This document shows positions 1 through 7,737 of a stretch of 21,952 nt of DNA, in pieces. Every line of letters starts with the position of its first letter. Position 1 is the first letter of the stretch. The notes below the pieces were generated by a model, which had not been told where the DNA came from, ran no database searches, and saw only the letters and a program-made list of their open reading frames with translations. The stretch is from contig DASUMP010000018.1 in assembly GCA_036277635.1 (NCBI GenBank), positions 1 through 21,952 on the forward strand. Reading direction: 5' to 3'. The position numbers and the translations under genes are program-made. The DNA comes from DASUMP01 sp036277635 (GTDB lineage: Bacteria; Actinomycetota; Acidimicrobiia; IMCC26256; PALSA-610).

Positions 1-1404
1 GCGTTCGGCTACCTCCCCCAGGACCCGCGCACCCGCGGCGAAGGGGTCGACGCCACCGGGCTCTCGCACGTGCTCTCCGGACGCGGCCTCGACGCCGCCG
101 CGCTGCGGCTGGAGAAGCTGCGGTTGCGACTCGACGAAGACCACTCCGAGCGCAACGTCCGGAAGTTCGCGAACGCAGAAGACGAGTTCCGCGCCGCGGG
201 CGGCTACGCCGCGGAGTCGGAGGTGCGGCGCATCGCCGCCGGGCTCGGGCTGTCGTCGGATCGTCTCGACCTGCCGATCCGCGCGCTGTCGGGAGGCGAA
301 CGGCGACGCGTCGAGCTGACCCGGATCCTCTTCGCGGGCTCCGACGCGCTCATGCTCGACGAACCGACCAACCACCTCGACGTCGACGCGAAGCATTGGC
401 TCATGGGCTTCTTGCGGTCGTACCGCGGTGCGCTGCTGGTGGTGAGCCACGACCTCGCGCTGCTCGACCGGGCGATCACGCGTGTCCTGCACCTCGACGA
501 GGGCGACCTCATCGAGTACCGCGGCACGTACAGCCAGTACCTCGTCGCCCGCAAGGCCGACGAGGAGCGGCGCGCCCGGCTGGCCGCCCGGCAAGAAGAC
601 CAGATCCGCCGCCTGCGGGCGCTCGCCGATTCGATGCGCCACCAGACCGAGAAGCGGGCGCGCCTCGCCAAGGTGCTCGACCGCCGGGTCGAGCGGCTGC
701 GGGCGGAGAAGGTCGAGGTCGGTCGGCGGGAGCGGTCGCTGCAGGTGCGGCTGCCCGATCCGCCGCGCCCGGGTGAGGTCGTGCTGCGCGCCGACGGCCT
801 GACCAAGGGCTACGGCGGCCCGCCGGTCTTCGAAGACGTCACGTTCGACGTCGGGCGCGGCGAGCGACTCCTCGTCCTCGGGCTCAACGGTGCGGGCAAG
901 ACGACGCTCCTGCGCGTCCTCATGCACGAGATCATCGCCGATCGCGGCTCGCACGAGCTCGGTCACGGTGTGTCGGCGGGCTACTACGCGCAGGAGCACG
1001 AAGGGATCGTGCCGGGGCGCAGCGTGCTCGACCACCTGCGCGAGTCGTCCGCGCTCGGCGATCAGCAGCTGCGTGGCCTCCTCGGAATGTTCGGCCTGTC
1101 GGGCGACATCGCGTTCCAAGACGCCAGCACCCTCTCGGGCGGGGAGAAGACGAAGCTCGCCCTGGCGATCCTGGTGACCGGCCGTCACAACGTGCTGCTG
1201 CTCGACGAACCCACGAACAACCTCGACCCGCCGTCGCGGCGGGCGATCGGCACTGCGCTGCGGGGTTGGACCGGCGCGATGGTGCTCGTCAGTCACGACA
1301 CGGAATTCGTCGCCGAGCTGGCCCCCGATCGCGTCCTCCTGATGCCCGACGGCACCCTCGATTACTGGTCGGACGACCTGCTCGATCTCGTCGCCCTCGC
1401 CTGA
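1..1404 (+). CDS. ABC-F family ATPase, 5'-truncated
   Basis: The frame is open from the first base, so the start and the first Walker A lie upstream; 467 residues are visible. Two ABC cassettes are seen. The first shows LSGGERRR and LDEPTNHLD. The second shows GLNGAGKTT, LSGGEKTK and LDEPTNNLD. A long, Arg-rich charged linker joins them (about nt 560-770). This soluble twin-cassette layout without membrane segments, with DEPTNHLD and DEPTNNLD Walker B motifs, is typical of ABC-F proteins. These act at the ribosome (translation factors such as EttA, or antibiotic-resistance protection) rather than in transport. By analogy with full-length members, roughly 70-80 residues are missing. Which ABC-F subgroup it belongs to cannot be decided here. 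It is not part of the downstream importer operon: an 88-base gap containing a promoter follows it. Confidence 0.93.
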   Translation, partial: AFGYLPQDPRTRGEGVDATGLSHVLSGRGLDAAALRLEKLRLRLDEDHSERNVRKFANAEDEFRAAGGYAAESEVRRIAAGLGLSSDRLDLPIRALSGGERRRVELTRILFAGSDALMLDEPTNHLDVDAKHWLMGFLRSYRGALLVVSHDLALLDRAITRVLHLDEGDLIEYRGTYSQYLVARKADEERRARLAARQEDQIRRLRALADSMRHQTEKRARLAKVLDRRVERLRAEKVEVGRRERSLQVRLPDPPRPGEVVLRADGLTKGYGGPPVFEDVTFDVGRGERLLVLGLNGAGKTTLLRVLMHEIIADRGSHELGHGVSAGYYAQEHEGIVPGRSVLDHLRESSALGDQQLRGLLGMFGLSGDIAFQDASTLSGGEKTKLALAILVTGRHNVLLLDEPTNNLDPPSRRAIGTALRGWTGAMVLVSHDTEFVAELAPDRVLLMPDGTLDYWSDDLLDLVALA

Positions 1405-1414
1405 GTCGAATGTC

Positions 1415-1443
1415 GAGACAAACTGACGCTGGCGTCATAGAGT
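1415..1443 (+). promoter_or_regulatory. Promoter of importer operon 1 with palindrome in spacer
   Basis: GAGACA (1415-1420) and TAGAGT (1438-1443) are separated by exactly 17 bases and read as a sigma70-type -35/-10 pair; the -35 matches TTGACA in its last four positions. Transcription would start near 1450, about 43 bases before the binding-protein ATG. The spacer carries TGACGC-TG-GCGTCA (1424-1437), a 6-bp inverted repeat. That is a classic place for a repressor such as a TetR-type dimer. Promoter and operator are inferred from sequence only. Confidence 0.5.
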
Positions 1444-1492
1444 GCGCGCGCGATCGCCGGCGCCCGCAGGCGCCAGGACCAGGGGGGTTCCC

Positions 1493-3067
1493 ATGCGCAT
1501 CGGTGCACGAGCGCGCAACCGCGCGTCGGTGGTTGCCCTGATCCTGGCGGTGGCGCTGAGCGCCGCCGCGTGCAGCGCCGGCGGCGACGACAGCGACGAC
1601 GGTGACGGCGGTGGCGGTGGCGACGCGATCCTGCGCTACGGCTACGACGCCGAGGCGCAGTTCACCAACACGTTCGACATCGCGCAGAGCACGGGCGACT
1701 GCGACTCGATCGTGTTCGCGCAGATCTTCGACACCCTCGTGCACAAGGCGCCCGGCAACGTCCTCGAGCCCGGGTTGGCGGAGAGCTGGGAGGTCGTCGA
1801 CCCGAGCACGCTGCGCCTGCAGATCCGAGACGGCGTGACGTTCCACGACGGGACGACGTTCGACGCGCAAGCCGTCGCCGACGGTCTCGAGCACAACGCG
1901 ACGAGCGAGCAGCTCGTGGATCTCGGCAAGATCGAGGAGTTCCGGGTGGTCGACGACCTCACGCTGGAGCTCGTGATGTCGGAGCCGATCGCCGGGCAGA
2001 TGCCCGCGTCGTTCACCGGCCGCGACGGGATGATCATGGCGGCCGCATCCACCGCGGAAGACCCCATCGGCGCCGGCCCCTTCGTGTTCGACGGCTGGGA
2101 CGAGGGGTCGGAGATCCGCGTCCGCAAGTACGCCGACTATTGGGACGCCGACGCGTACGCGTTCGACGGGATCGACTTCGTGCAGACCGGCACGGGCCCG
2201 CCGGCGGTGACCGCGCTGAAGTCGGGTGGCGTCGACCTGATCCGCTTCGAGGCCGAGTCGTACGAGGAGCTCGCGGGGGACGACTCGTTCGAAGTGATCG
2301 CCCAGCCGACCGGCGCGTACCTGCAATTCGAGTTCCGCCAGGCCCACCAAGGCGAGGAGACGCCGTTCGCCGACGTGCGCGTCCGTCAGGCGATCAACCA
2401 CGCGATCGACCGTGAGCAGATCAACGAGGTCGTCCAGAACGGGCTGGGTGAGGTCGCGAGCCAGCCGTTCCCGAAGGACTCTCCGGCGTACGTGCCCGAG
2501 CTCGCCGACCGCTACCCGTACGACCCCGAGCGCGCCCGCGAGCTGCTCGCCGAGGCGGGCTACGCCGACGGCTTCGAGTTCATCGTGGCGATCCCCGGCG
2601 GCGGGATCGCGAACATGGAGAGCCAGATCAACCTGCTCGTGCCGATGTTGGAAGCGGTGGGGTTGCGCCCGCAGGTGGAGCGCATCCTCGCGAGCGACAT
2701 CGGCACGCAGTTCTACATCGTGGGTCGCGGCGACGCGTTCGCCGCCGCCGAGCTCGACACGACGTTCCCCACCGGCAAGCTGAAGAACAACTACGGCAAC
2801 GACCAGTACGTGGCGATCTGGGACGGCGCCGAGCGCGACGACATCACCGAGCTGATGCTCGACGCCGAGGCCACGGCCGACCTCGACGAGACCTACGAGC
2901 TCGTGCGCCAGGGCGTGCGCATCGCGGTCGAAGAGGCGCTCGACGTGCCGATCGCGTTCATGCCGCAGTTCCTGGCCTACGACCGCGAACGCGTCGGTGG
3001 CGAGGTCGGCGGCCAGACGAACATCTGCGACCCGCCGAACCTCCGACGGGCGACGGTCACGCCGTGA
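1493..3067 (+). CDS. ABC importer substrate-binding lipoprotein, family 5 (peptide/nickel type)
   Basis: 524 residues. It captures substrate outside the membrane and delivers it to the permeases encoded next. An in-frame GTG exists at 1442, but the ATG at 1493 is preferred. The ATG has AGGGGGG (1481-1487) five bases upstream, and it puts an Arg-rich n-region, a hydrophobic stretch (about residues 11-26) and a lipobox ending at Cys27 in the right place. A Gly/Asp linker follows. Family-5 hallmarks include LEPGLAESWEV, the FHDGTTFDAQ segment near residue 118, and the DVRVRQAINHAIDRE segment in the middle of the protein. Substrate is probably an oligopeptide or dipeptide, but opines, nickel chelates or sugars are used by relatives. 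The stop lies 10 bases before the permease start. Confidence 0.93.
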   Translation: MRIGARARNRASVVALILAVALSAAACSAGGDDSDDGDGGGGGDAILRYGYDAEAQFTNTFDIAQSTGDCDSIVFAQIFDTLVHKAPGNVLEPGLAESWEVVDPSTLRLQIRDGVTFHDGTTFDAQAVADGLEHNATSEQLVDLGKIEEFRVVDDLTLELVMSEPIAGQMPASFTGRDGMIMAAASTAEDPIGAGPFVFDGWDEGSEIRVRKYADYWDADAYAFDGIDFVQTGTGPPAVTALKSGGVDLIRFEAESYEELAGDDSFEVIAQPTGAYLQFEFRQAHQGEETPFADVRVRQAINHAIDREQINEVVQNGLGEVASQPFPKDSPAYVPELADRYPYDPERARELLAEAGYADGFEFIVAIPGGGIANMESQINLLVPMLEAVGLRPQVERILASDIGTQFYIVGRGDAFAAAELDTTFPTGKLKNNYGNDQYVAIWDGAERDDITELMLDAEATADLDETYELVRQGVRIAVEEALDVPIAFMPQFLAYDRERVGGEVGGQTNICDPPNLRRATVTP

Positions 3068-3077
3068 CGGGTGCGCG

Positions 3078-4025
3078 GTGATCGGATTCGTCGTCCGGCG
3101 CCTCCTCGCGCTCGTCCCGTTGCTCTTCATCATCTCGTTCGTCGTCTTCGCGCTCTCGACGCTGATCCCGGGTGATCCCGCGGTCACGCTCGCCGGCGGC
3201 ACGCGGGCGACGCCGGAGTCGATCGCCGAGGTGCGCGACAAGCTCGACCTCGACGACCCGTTCTTCGTGCGCTACGGAGCGTGGCTGGGCGACGTCGTGC
3301 GTGGCGATCTCGGCGAGTCGCTGCTGCGCAACAGCGACGTGTCGCACGAGATCGCGAACCGGTTCCCGGTGACGTTCAGCGTCGCCATCGGCGCCCTGTT
3401 CGTGACCGTGCTGATCGGCGTGCCGCTCGGCATCCTCGCCGGCACCCGACCCGGCCGCCGCCGTGATCGGGCGATCACCCTCGGCACCAGTGCGGGGATC
3501 GCGATCCCCGACTTCTGGCTCGCGATGGTGTTCGTCGTGTTCTTCTCGGTGAATCGCCAGTGGCTGCCGTCGCAGGGCTACGTCCCGCCCGCCGAGAGCG
3601 TCGTGGAGTGGGCGCGTCACCTCGTGTTGCCGTGGCTCGCGCTCGGCCTCGCGGGCGCGTGCGCGCTCGCTCGCCAGCTGCGTGGCGCGCTCGCCGACGT
3701 GCTCGAGCAGGACTACATCCGCACCGCCGCCGCCAAAGGGCTGCGCCGCCGGCTCGTGGTCGGCAAGCACGCGTTGAAGAACGCATCGATCGCGCCGCTG
3801 ACCGTGCTCGGCCTGCAGTTCGCGTACATGCTCGGCGGGACGGTCATCCTCGAGCGGATCTTCTCGATCCCGGGCATGGGGCAGTACTTCTACACCGCGC
3901 TCGTGAACAAGGACCTGCCGATCATCCAAGGCGTCACACTCGTGGTGGCGACGACCTTCGTGGTCGTGAACCTCGCGGTCGACGTCCTCTACGCGTACGT
4001 GAACCCGAGAGTGCGACTCGGATGA
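3078..4025 (+). CDS. ABC importer permease, DppB/OppB-like
   Basis: 315 residues, integral membrane, one half of the translocation pore of importer 1. The frame is open from further upstream, but GTG at 3078 gives the canonical N-terminus MIGFVVRRLLALVPLLF and starts 10 bases after the binding-protein stop. An Arg-rich stretch with no homologous feel precedes it. Seen: a first membrane segment at residues 8-28, then the periplasmic LDLDDPFFVRYGAWL segment usual in DppB proteins. The EAA coupling loop YIRTAAAKGL starts near residue 212, followed by ERIFSIPGMGQ, which is diagnostic of this family. The C-terminus ends in YVNPRVRLG. Its stop overlaps the next start in ATGA, so the two permeases are translationally coupled. 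Confidence 0.94.
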   Translation: MIGFVVRRLLALVPLLFIISFVVFALSTLIPGDPAVTLAGGTRATPESIAEVRDKLDLDDPFFVRYGAWLGDVVRGDLGESLLRNSDVSHEIANRFPVTFSVAIGALFVTVLIGVPLGILAGTRPGRRRDRAITLGTSAGIAIPDFWLAMVFVVFFSVNRQWLPSQGYVPPAESVVEWARHLVLPWLALGLAGACALARQLRGALADVLEQDYIRTAAAKGLRRRLVVGKHALKNASIAPLTVLGLQFAYMLGGTVILERIFSIPGMGQYFYTALVNKDLPIIQGVTLVVATTFVVVNLAVDVLYAYVNPRVRLG

Positions 4026-4960
4026 CGGCCGAGCCCGTCCCGCTCGTCGACGGACGCGGTCCGGGCGGCGGCCCGTTCGTGCTCGACGACGTCGACGCGG
4101 GCGAGTCGCCCCGGCAGCGGGTGTGGCGCCGGTTCCGCCACAACCCCGCCGCGATGACCGGCCTCGTGGTGCTCGGGCTCATCGTGATCGGCGCGGTCTT
4201 CGCGCCCTGGCTGGCCCCCCACGACCCGACGGCGACCACCTTCAGCGACGTCCGCCTCACCGGCCCGTCGGGCGATCACTGGCTGGGCGTCGACCGCGAC
4301 GGTCGCGACATCCTGAGCCGCTTGCTCTACGGCGGTCGCGCGTCGATCGAGGTGTGCGCGCTCGTCGTCGTGTTCGCGCTGCTCGTCGCGCTGCCGCTCG
4401 GCCTCGTCGCGGGCTACGTCCGGGGCGCCGTCGACGCGGTGATCATGCGGTGCATGGACGCCCTGTTCGCGTTCCCGGCGCTCACACTCGCGCTCGCGGT
4501 CGCCGCGCTCCTCGGCCCCAGTCTCCTCAACGCGTCGATCGCGATCGCGATCGTGTTCGTCCCTGGACTCGTGCGCGTCGTGCGCGCCCAGGTGCTCGCA
4601 GTCCGCGAGGAGACGTTCATCGAGGCGTCGCGATCCGTCGGCGCGAGCTCGGGCCGCATGATGGCTCGCCACATCTTCCCGAACGTCGCGACTCCGCTCA
4701 TCGTCCAGATCGCGCTCAGCTTCGGCTACGCGCTGCTCGCCGAGTCCGGACTCAGCTTCTTGGGCTTCGGGGTGCAGCCGCCCGACCCGTCGTGGGGCAC
4801 GATGCTGCAGGACGCCTACACGACGATCACGCGCGACTCGTGGCCGCTCGTGCCGCCCGGCGTCGCGATCGCGGTCACGGTGCTCGCGTTCAACCTCGTG
4901 GGCGACGGGCTGCGCGACGCGCTCGGACGTGAGGTGCACTCGGCCAAGGACGCCGCGTGA
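4022..4960 (+). CDS. ABC importer permease, DppC/OppC-like
   Basis: 312 residues. It is the second permease of importer 1, pairing with the DppB-like subunit. The ATG overlaps the preceding TGA (ATGA at 4022-4025). A polar N-terminal tail of about 40 residues precedes the DppC-type region RRFRHNPAAMTGL and the first membrane segment. HWLGVDRDGRDILSRLLYGGR, the hallmark of the DppC family, lies near residue 90. The EAA loop EETFIEASRSVGAS is near residue 196, and ESGLSFLGFGVQPPDPSWG follows near residue 240. The end overlaps the ATPase start in GTGA, which fits one transcript. The polar tail is longer than the minimum for the family and may be a cytoplasmic extension. Confidence 0.95.
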   Translation: MTAEPVPLVDGRGPGGGPFVLDDVDAGESPRQRVWRRFRHNPAAMTGLVVLGLIVIGAVFAPWLAPHDPTATTFSDVRLTGPSGDHWLGVDRDGRDILSRLLYGGRASIEVCALVVVFALLVALPLGLVAGYVRGAVDAVIMRCMDALFAFPALTLALAVAALLGPSLLNASIAIAIVFVPGLVRVVRAQVLAVREETFIEASRSVGASSGRMMARHIFPNVATPLIVQIALSFGYALLAESGLSFLGFGVQPPDPSWGTMLQDAYTTITRDSWPLVPPGVAIAVTVLAFNLVGDGLRDALGREVHSAKDAA

Positions 4961-7080
4961 CCGGCACCGGCGCCGCGGTCGTACCGGGCGCCCCGGTGTT
5001 GGCGGTCGACGACCTGCACGTGGCGTTCGCGACCGCCGGGCGCTGGCTGTCGGTCGTCGACGGCGTGACCTTCGACCTGCGGGCCGGTGAAGTGCTCGGT
5101 CTCGTCGGGGAGAGCGGTTCGGGCAAGTCGGTGACGTCCCTCGCGGTCATGGGTCTGCTCCCGGCCGAGTCGACGCGCGTGCGCGGATCGATCCGCCTCG
5201 ACGGCCGCGAGCTGACGGAGCTGTCGGGCGAAGCGATGCGCCGGCACCGCGGGCGCGACGTGTCGATGATCTTCCAGGAGCCGATGTCGAGCCTCAACCC
5301 GGCGTTCACGATCGGCAACCAGATCGCCGAGACCGTGCGCGCCCACAGCAAGGTGTCGCGTGCGCAGGCCAACGCGCGCGCGATCGAGATGCTCGACCTC
5401 GTGGGGATCCCCGACCCGGCGCGACGAGCGCGGGCGTACCCGCACGCGTTCTCGGGCGGCATGCGCCAGCGGGCGATGATCGCGATGGCGCTGGCGTGCG
5501 AACCGAAGGTGCTGATCGCTGACGAGCCGACGACGGCGCTCGACGTGACGATCCAAGCGCAGATCCTCGAGCTGTTGCGCCGACTCCAGCACGAGCTCGG
5601 GATGGCCGTGATCTTCGTCACCCACGATCTCGGCGTGGTCGCCGACATCTGCGATCGCGTCGTTGTGATGTACGCGGGCGAGGTCGTGGAGCGCTCCGAG
5701 GTCGCGGCGCTGTTCGCGGCGCCGGCCCACCCCTACAGCGCAGCGCTGCTCGACTCGATGCCGCAGATGGCGGCTACCGACGAACGGCTGCGGGTGATCC
5801 CGGGGCAGGTGCCCCGACCCGACGCGTTGCCGAGCGGGTGCCGGTTCCACCCGCGGTGTGCGCACGCGGTCGCCGAGTGCGCGGAGCGACCCGTCGCGCT
5901 GGTGCCGATCGCCCGCAACGGCGACGGGCCCCAGCTGACGCGCTGCGCCCGCCAGCCCGGACTGCTGCTGCTCGGCGCGGCGAGCGAACGTCGGGTCGCG
6001 ACCGAGTCGCCCAGAGCGCCGGCCGACGTCCCGCCCCGTTCGCCGCGAGCGGTGCCGCTGCTCTCGGTGCGCGGGTTGACGAAGTCGTTCGCGGTGCACA
6101 GCACGGTGCTGCGGCGCACGATCGGTTCGGTGCGCGCGGTCGACGGCATCGATCTCGACATCGCGCCGGGCGAGACGCTCGGCCTGGTCGGCGAGAGCGG
6201 TTCGGGCAAGTCGACGGTCGCGCGACTCGTCGTGGGGCTCACCGAGCCGACGGCGGGCACGGTCACCCTCGACGGCGTCGACCTCGCGACGCTCGGCGCC
6301 CGGGCGCTGCGCGACGCGCGCCGCGACCTCCAGATCGTCTTCCAGGACCCGTACTCGTCGCTCGATCCCCGCGCCACGATCGCGGAGAGCGTCGGCGAGC
6401 CGCTCGAGGTGCACGAGCGGGTCGGTCGTGCCGAGCGCGACCAGCGGGTCGCCGAGCTGCTCGAACAGGTCGGGCTCGACCGGCACATGTTGCGGCGTTA
6501 CCCCCACGAGTTCTCCGGCGGGCAGCGGCAGCGGATCGCGATCGCACGCGCGCTCGCGCTGCACCCGAAGCTGGTGGTGTGCGACGAGCCGGTGTCGTCG
6601 CTCGACGTGTCCACGCAGTCGCAGGTGATCAATCTGTTCACCGAGCTCCAGGACGAGCTCGGCCTCGCGTACCTGTTCATCGCCCACGACCTTTCGGTGG
6701 TGCGGCACATCAGCCACCGCATCGCGGTGATGTACCTCGGACGGATCGTCGAGATCGGCGCGGCGGAGGAGCTGTCGGCCCGGCCTCGGCACCCCTACAC
6801 CGAGGCGCTCCTCTCCGCGATCCCGGTGCCCGACCCCACGGTGCAGCGCACCCGGGAACGGATCGTGCTGCAGGGCGACGTGCCGAGTCCGCTCGACCCG
6901 CCGCGCGGCTGCCACTTCCACACCCGCTGTCCCCACGTCATGGAGATCTGTCGCACGGTCGTCCCCGACGCGTTCACCGACGCGAGCGGCACGACCGTGC
7001 ACTGCCACCTGCACACCGACGGACCGCGCCTCGCCGGTGCTCCCGTCACCGTGTTGACCGGAGCGCGAGCCGGTGCGTAG
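4957..7080 (+). CDS. Fused twin ATPase of importer 1 (DppD-DppF type)
   Basis: 707 residues. It supplies both ATP-hydrolysing domains of importer 1 in one chain. Domain 1: Walker A GESGSGKS 51-58, signature FSGGMRQR 165-172, Walker B around 185-191, switch His223. Domain 2: Walker A 412-419, signature FSGGQRQR 519-526, Walker B around 539-545, His577. Each domain ends in the oligopeptide-transporter C-terminal region (HPYSAALL, HPYTEALL) with four cysteines: 295/301/308/330 and 652/658/665/683. In DppD-like ATPases this region can hold an iron-sulfur cluster; that is an inference here. The GTG start overlaps the permease stop (GTGA), with AAGGA seven bases upstream. Fused DppD-DppF chains are known in actinobacteria. 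Importer 2 in this window keeps the two ATPases separate. Confidence 0.94.
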   Translation: MTGTGAAVVPGAPVLAVDDLHVAFATAGRWLSVVDGVTFDLRAGEVLGLVGESGSGKSVTSLAVMGLLPAESTRVRGSIRLDGRELTELSGEAMRRHRGRDVSMIFQEPMSSLNPAFTIGNQIAETVRAHSKVSRAQANARAIEMLDLVGIPDPARRARAYPHAFSGGMRQRAMIAMALACEPKVLIADEPTTALDVTIQAQILELLRRLQHELGMAVIFVTHDLGVVADICDRVVVMYAGEVVERSEVAALFAAPAHPYSAALLDSMPQMAATDERLRVIPGQVPRPDALPSGCRFHPRCAHAVAECAERPVALVPIARNGDGPQLTRCARQPGLLLLGAASERRVATESPRAPADVPPRSPRAVPLLSVRGLTKSFAVHSTVLRRTIGSVRAVDGIDLDIAPGETLGLVGESGSGKSTVARLVVGLTEPTAGTVTLDGVDLATLGARALRDARRDLQIVFQDPYSSLDPRATIAESVGEPLEVHERVGRAERDQRVAELLEQVGLDRHMLRRYPHEFSGGQRQRIAIARALALHPKLVVCDEPVSSLDVSTQSQVINLFTELQDELGLAYLFIAHDLSVVRHISHRIAVMYLGRIVEIGAAEELSARPRHPYTEALLSAIPVPDPTVQRTRERIVLQGDVPSPLDPPRGCHFHTRCPHVMEICRTVVPDAFTDASGTTVHCHLHTDGPRLAGAPVTVLTGARAGA

Positions 7081-7144
7081 ATGGCATCCGAGCACGGAGG
7101 GCGCCCCGCCCGCCGCACCAGCAACCGACACCCCAGGGGGGAAC

Positions 7145-7675
7145 ATGCGTAGGTCCTGGAGAATGGCGATCGTCGCGGTCTCGATCGCGTCGCTCGCGTT
7201 CGCCGCGTGCGGCGACGACGACGATGACGAGGGAGCCGACGACACCACGACGGCCCCGACGGAAGCACCGGTCGACGACACGACGACCACGACCGAGCCC
7301 GAAGCGACGGGCCCGACGATGACCGTCGAGCCCAGCGAAGGCCTCACCGACGGCCAGACGGTCACGGTCAGCGCAACCGGCTTCGTCGCGTCGGATCGCG
7401 TGATCTTCGGCGAGACGGCCTTGGGCATCAACCTGTGCGTCGACAAGGGCGATGCGACCGGGGCGGGCGACTGCAACCTCGGTGGGATCGTGGCGCCGGT
7501 CGTCGACGCCGAGGGCAACGTCCCGCCGACGGAGTTCACGGTCGTGAAGGGTCCCTTCGGTGCGAACAACGTCACGTGCGGCGTCGATGGCCCGTGCGTG
7601 ATCTCGGTCGGTGAGCTCGTCGCCGACGCCGACGCCCAGCGCGCCGAAGCGGTCGAGATCAGCTTCGCCGAGTAG
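7145..7675 (+). CDS. Lipoprotein with neocarzinostatin-like Ig-fold domain
   Basis: 176 residues. Start ATG 7145 follows GGGGGG (7136-7141); an in-frame GTG at 7073 is rejected because it would bury the signal peptide. There is a signal peptide with lipobox LAFAAC (Cys22), then an Asp/Thr/Glu-rich linker to about residue 57, then a domain of about 118 residues. That domain opens TMTVEPSEGLTDGQTVTVSATGF and ends VEISF. It has four cysteines at 98/110 and 145/151. This order and spacing mirror the neocarzinostatin apoprotein: the TVTPSSGLSDG opening, two disulfides of about 10 and 5 residues, and the VAISF ending. I therefore infer a seven-stranded Ig-like beta sandwich anchored on the outer face of the membrane. 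No enediyne genes are nearby, so chromophore binding is doubtful; an adhesive or ligand-binding role with the importer is possible. It lies 64 bases after the ATPase gene and before a strong hairpin. Confidence 0.8.
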   Translation: MRRSWRMAIVAVSIASLAFAACGDDDDDEGADDTTTAPTEAPVDDTTTTTEPEATGPTMTVEPSEGLTDGQTVTVSATGFVASDRVIFGETALGINLCVDKGDATGAGDCNLGGIVAPVVDAEGNVPPTEFTVVKGPFGANNVTCGVDGPCVISVGELVADADAQRAEAVEISFAE

Positions 7676-7684
7676 ACGCGGGCC

Positions 7685-7717
7685 GTGGGTGGGAGGTCGT
7701 CACGGCCTCCCACCCAC
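7685..7717 (+). terminator. Hairpin terminator closing importer operon 1
   Basis: GTGGGTGGGAGG (7685-7696) pairs perfectly with CCTCCCACCCAC (7706-7717). The nine bases between can extend the stem by three more pairs around a TCA loop. It starts 10 bases after the lipoprotein stop. There is no T-run, which is usual for actinobacterial hairpin terminators. Confidence 0.75.
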
Positions 7718-7726
7718 CGCCGTCGG

Positions 7727-7737
7727 TACGGTGGCGC
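7727..7737 (+). promoter_or_regulatory. Candidate -10 box for a leaderless transcript
   Basis: TACGGT (7727-7732) fits the actinobacterial TAnnnT -10 pattern and ends five bases before the ATG at 7738. Transcription would then start at or next to the A of the start codon. No Shine-Dalgarno is visible, and the -35 position falls inside the upstream terminator and is poor. Confidence 0.4.

Noticed and set aside
1289..3241. Minus-strand open frame of about 650 codons opposite the first binding protein
   Set aside because: It is repetitive Arg/Val/Gly/Asp composition without recognisable motifs, wholly antisense to a well-supported lipoprotein gene.
7099..7111. GGGCG-CCC-CGCCC hairpin between the fused ATPase and the small lipoprotein gene
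   Set aside because: It is only a 5-bp GC stem with a 3-base loop and no T-run; this is expected by chance at this base composition.
7145..7675. The neocarzinostatin-like gene as part of an enediyne biosynthesis or self-resistance cluster
   Set aside because: No polyketide synthase or enediyne-type genes lie in the window, and the lipobox argues for a cell-anchored protein rather than a secreted carrier.
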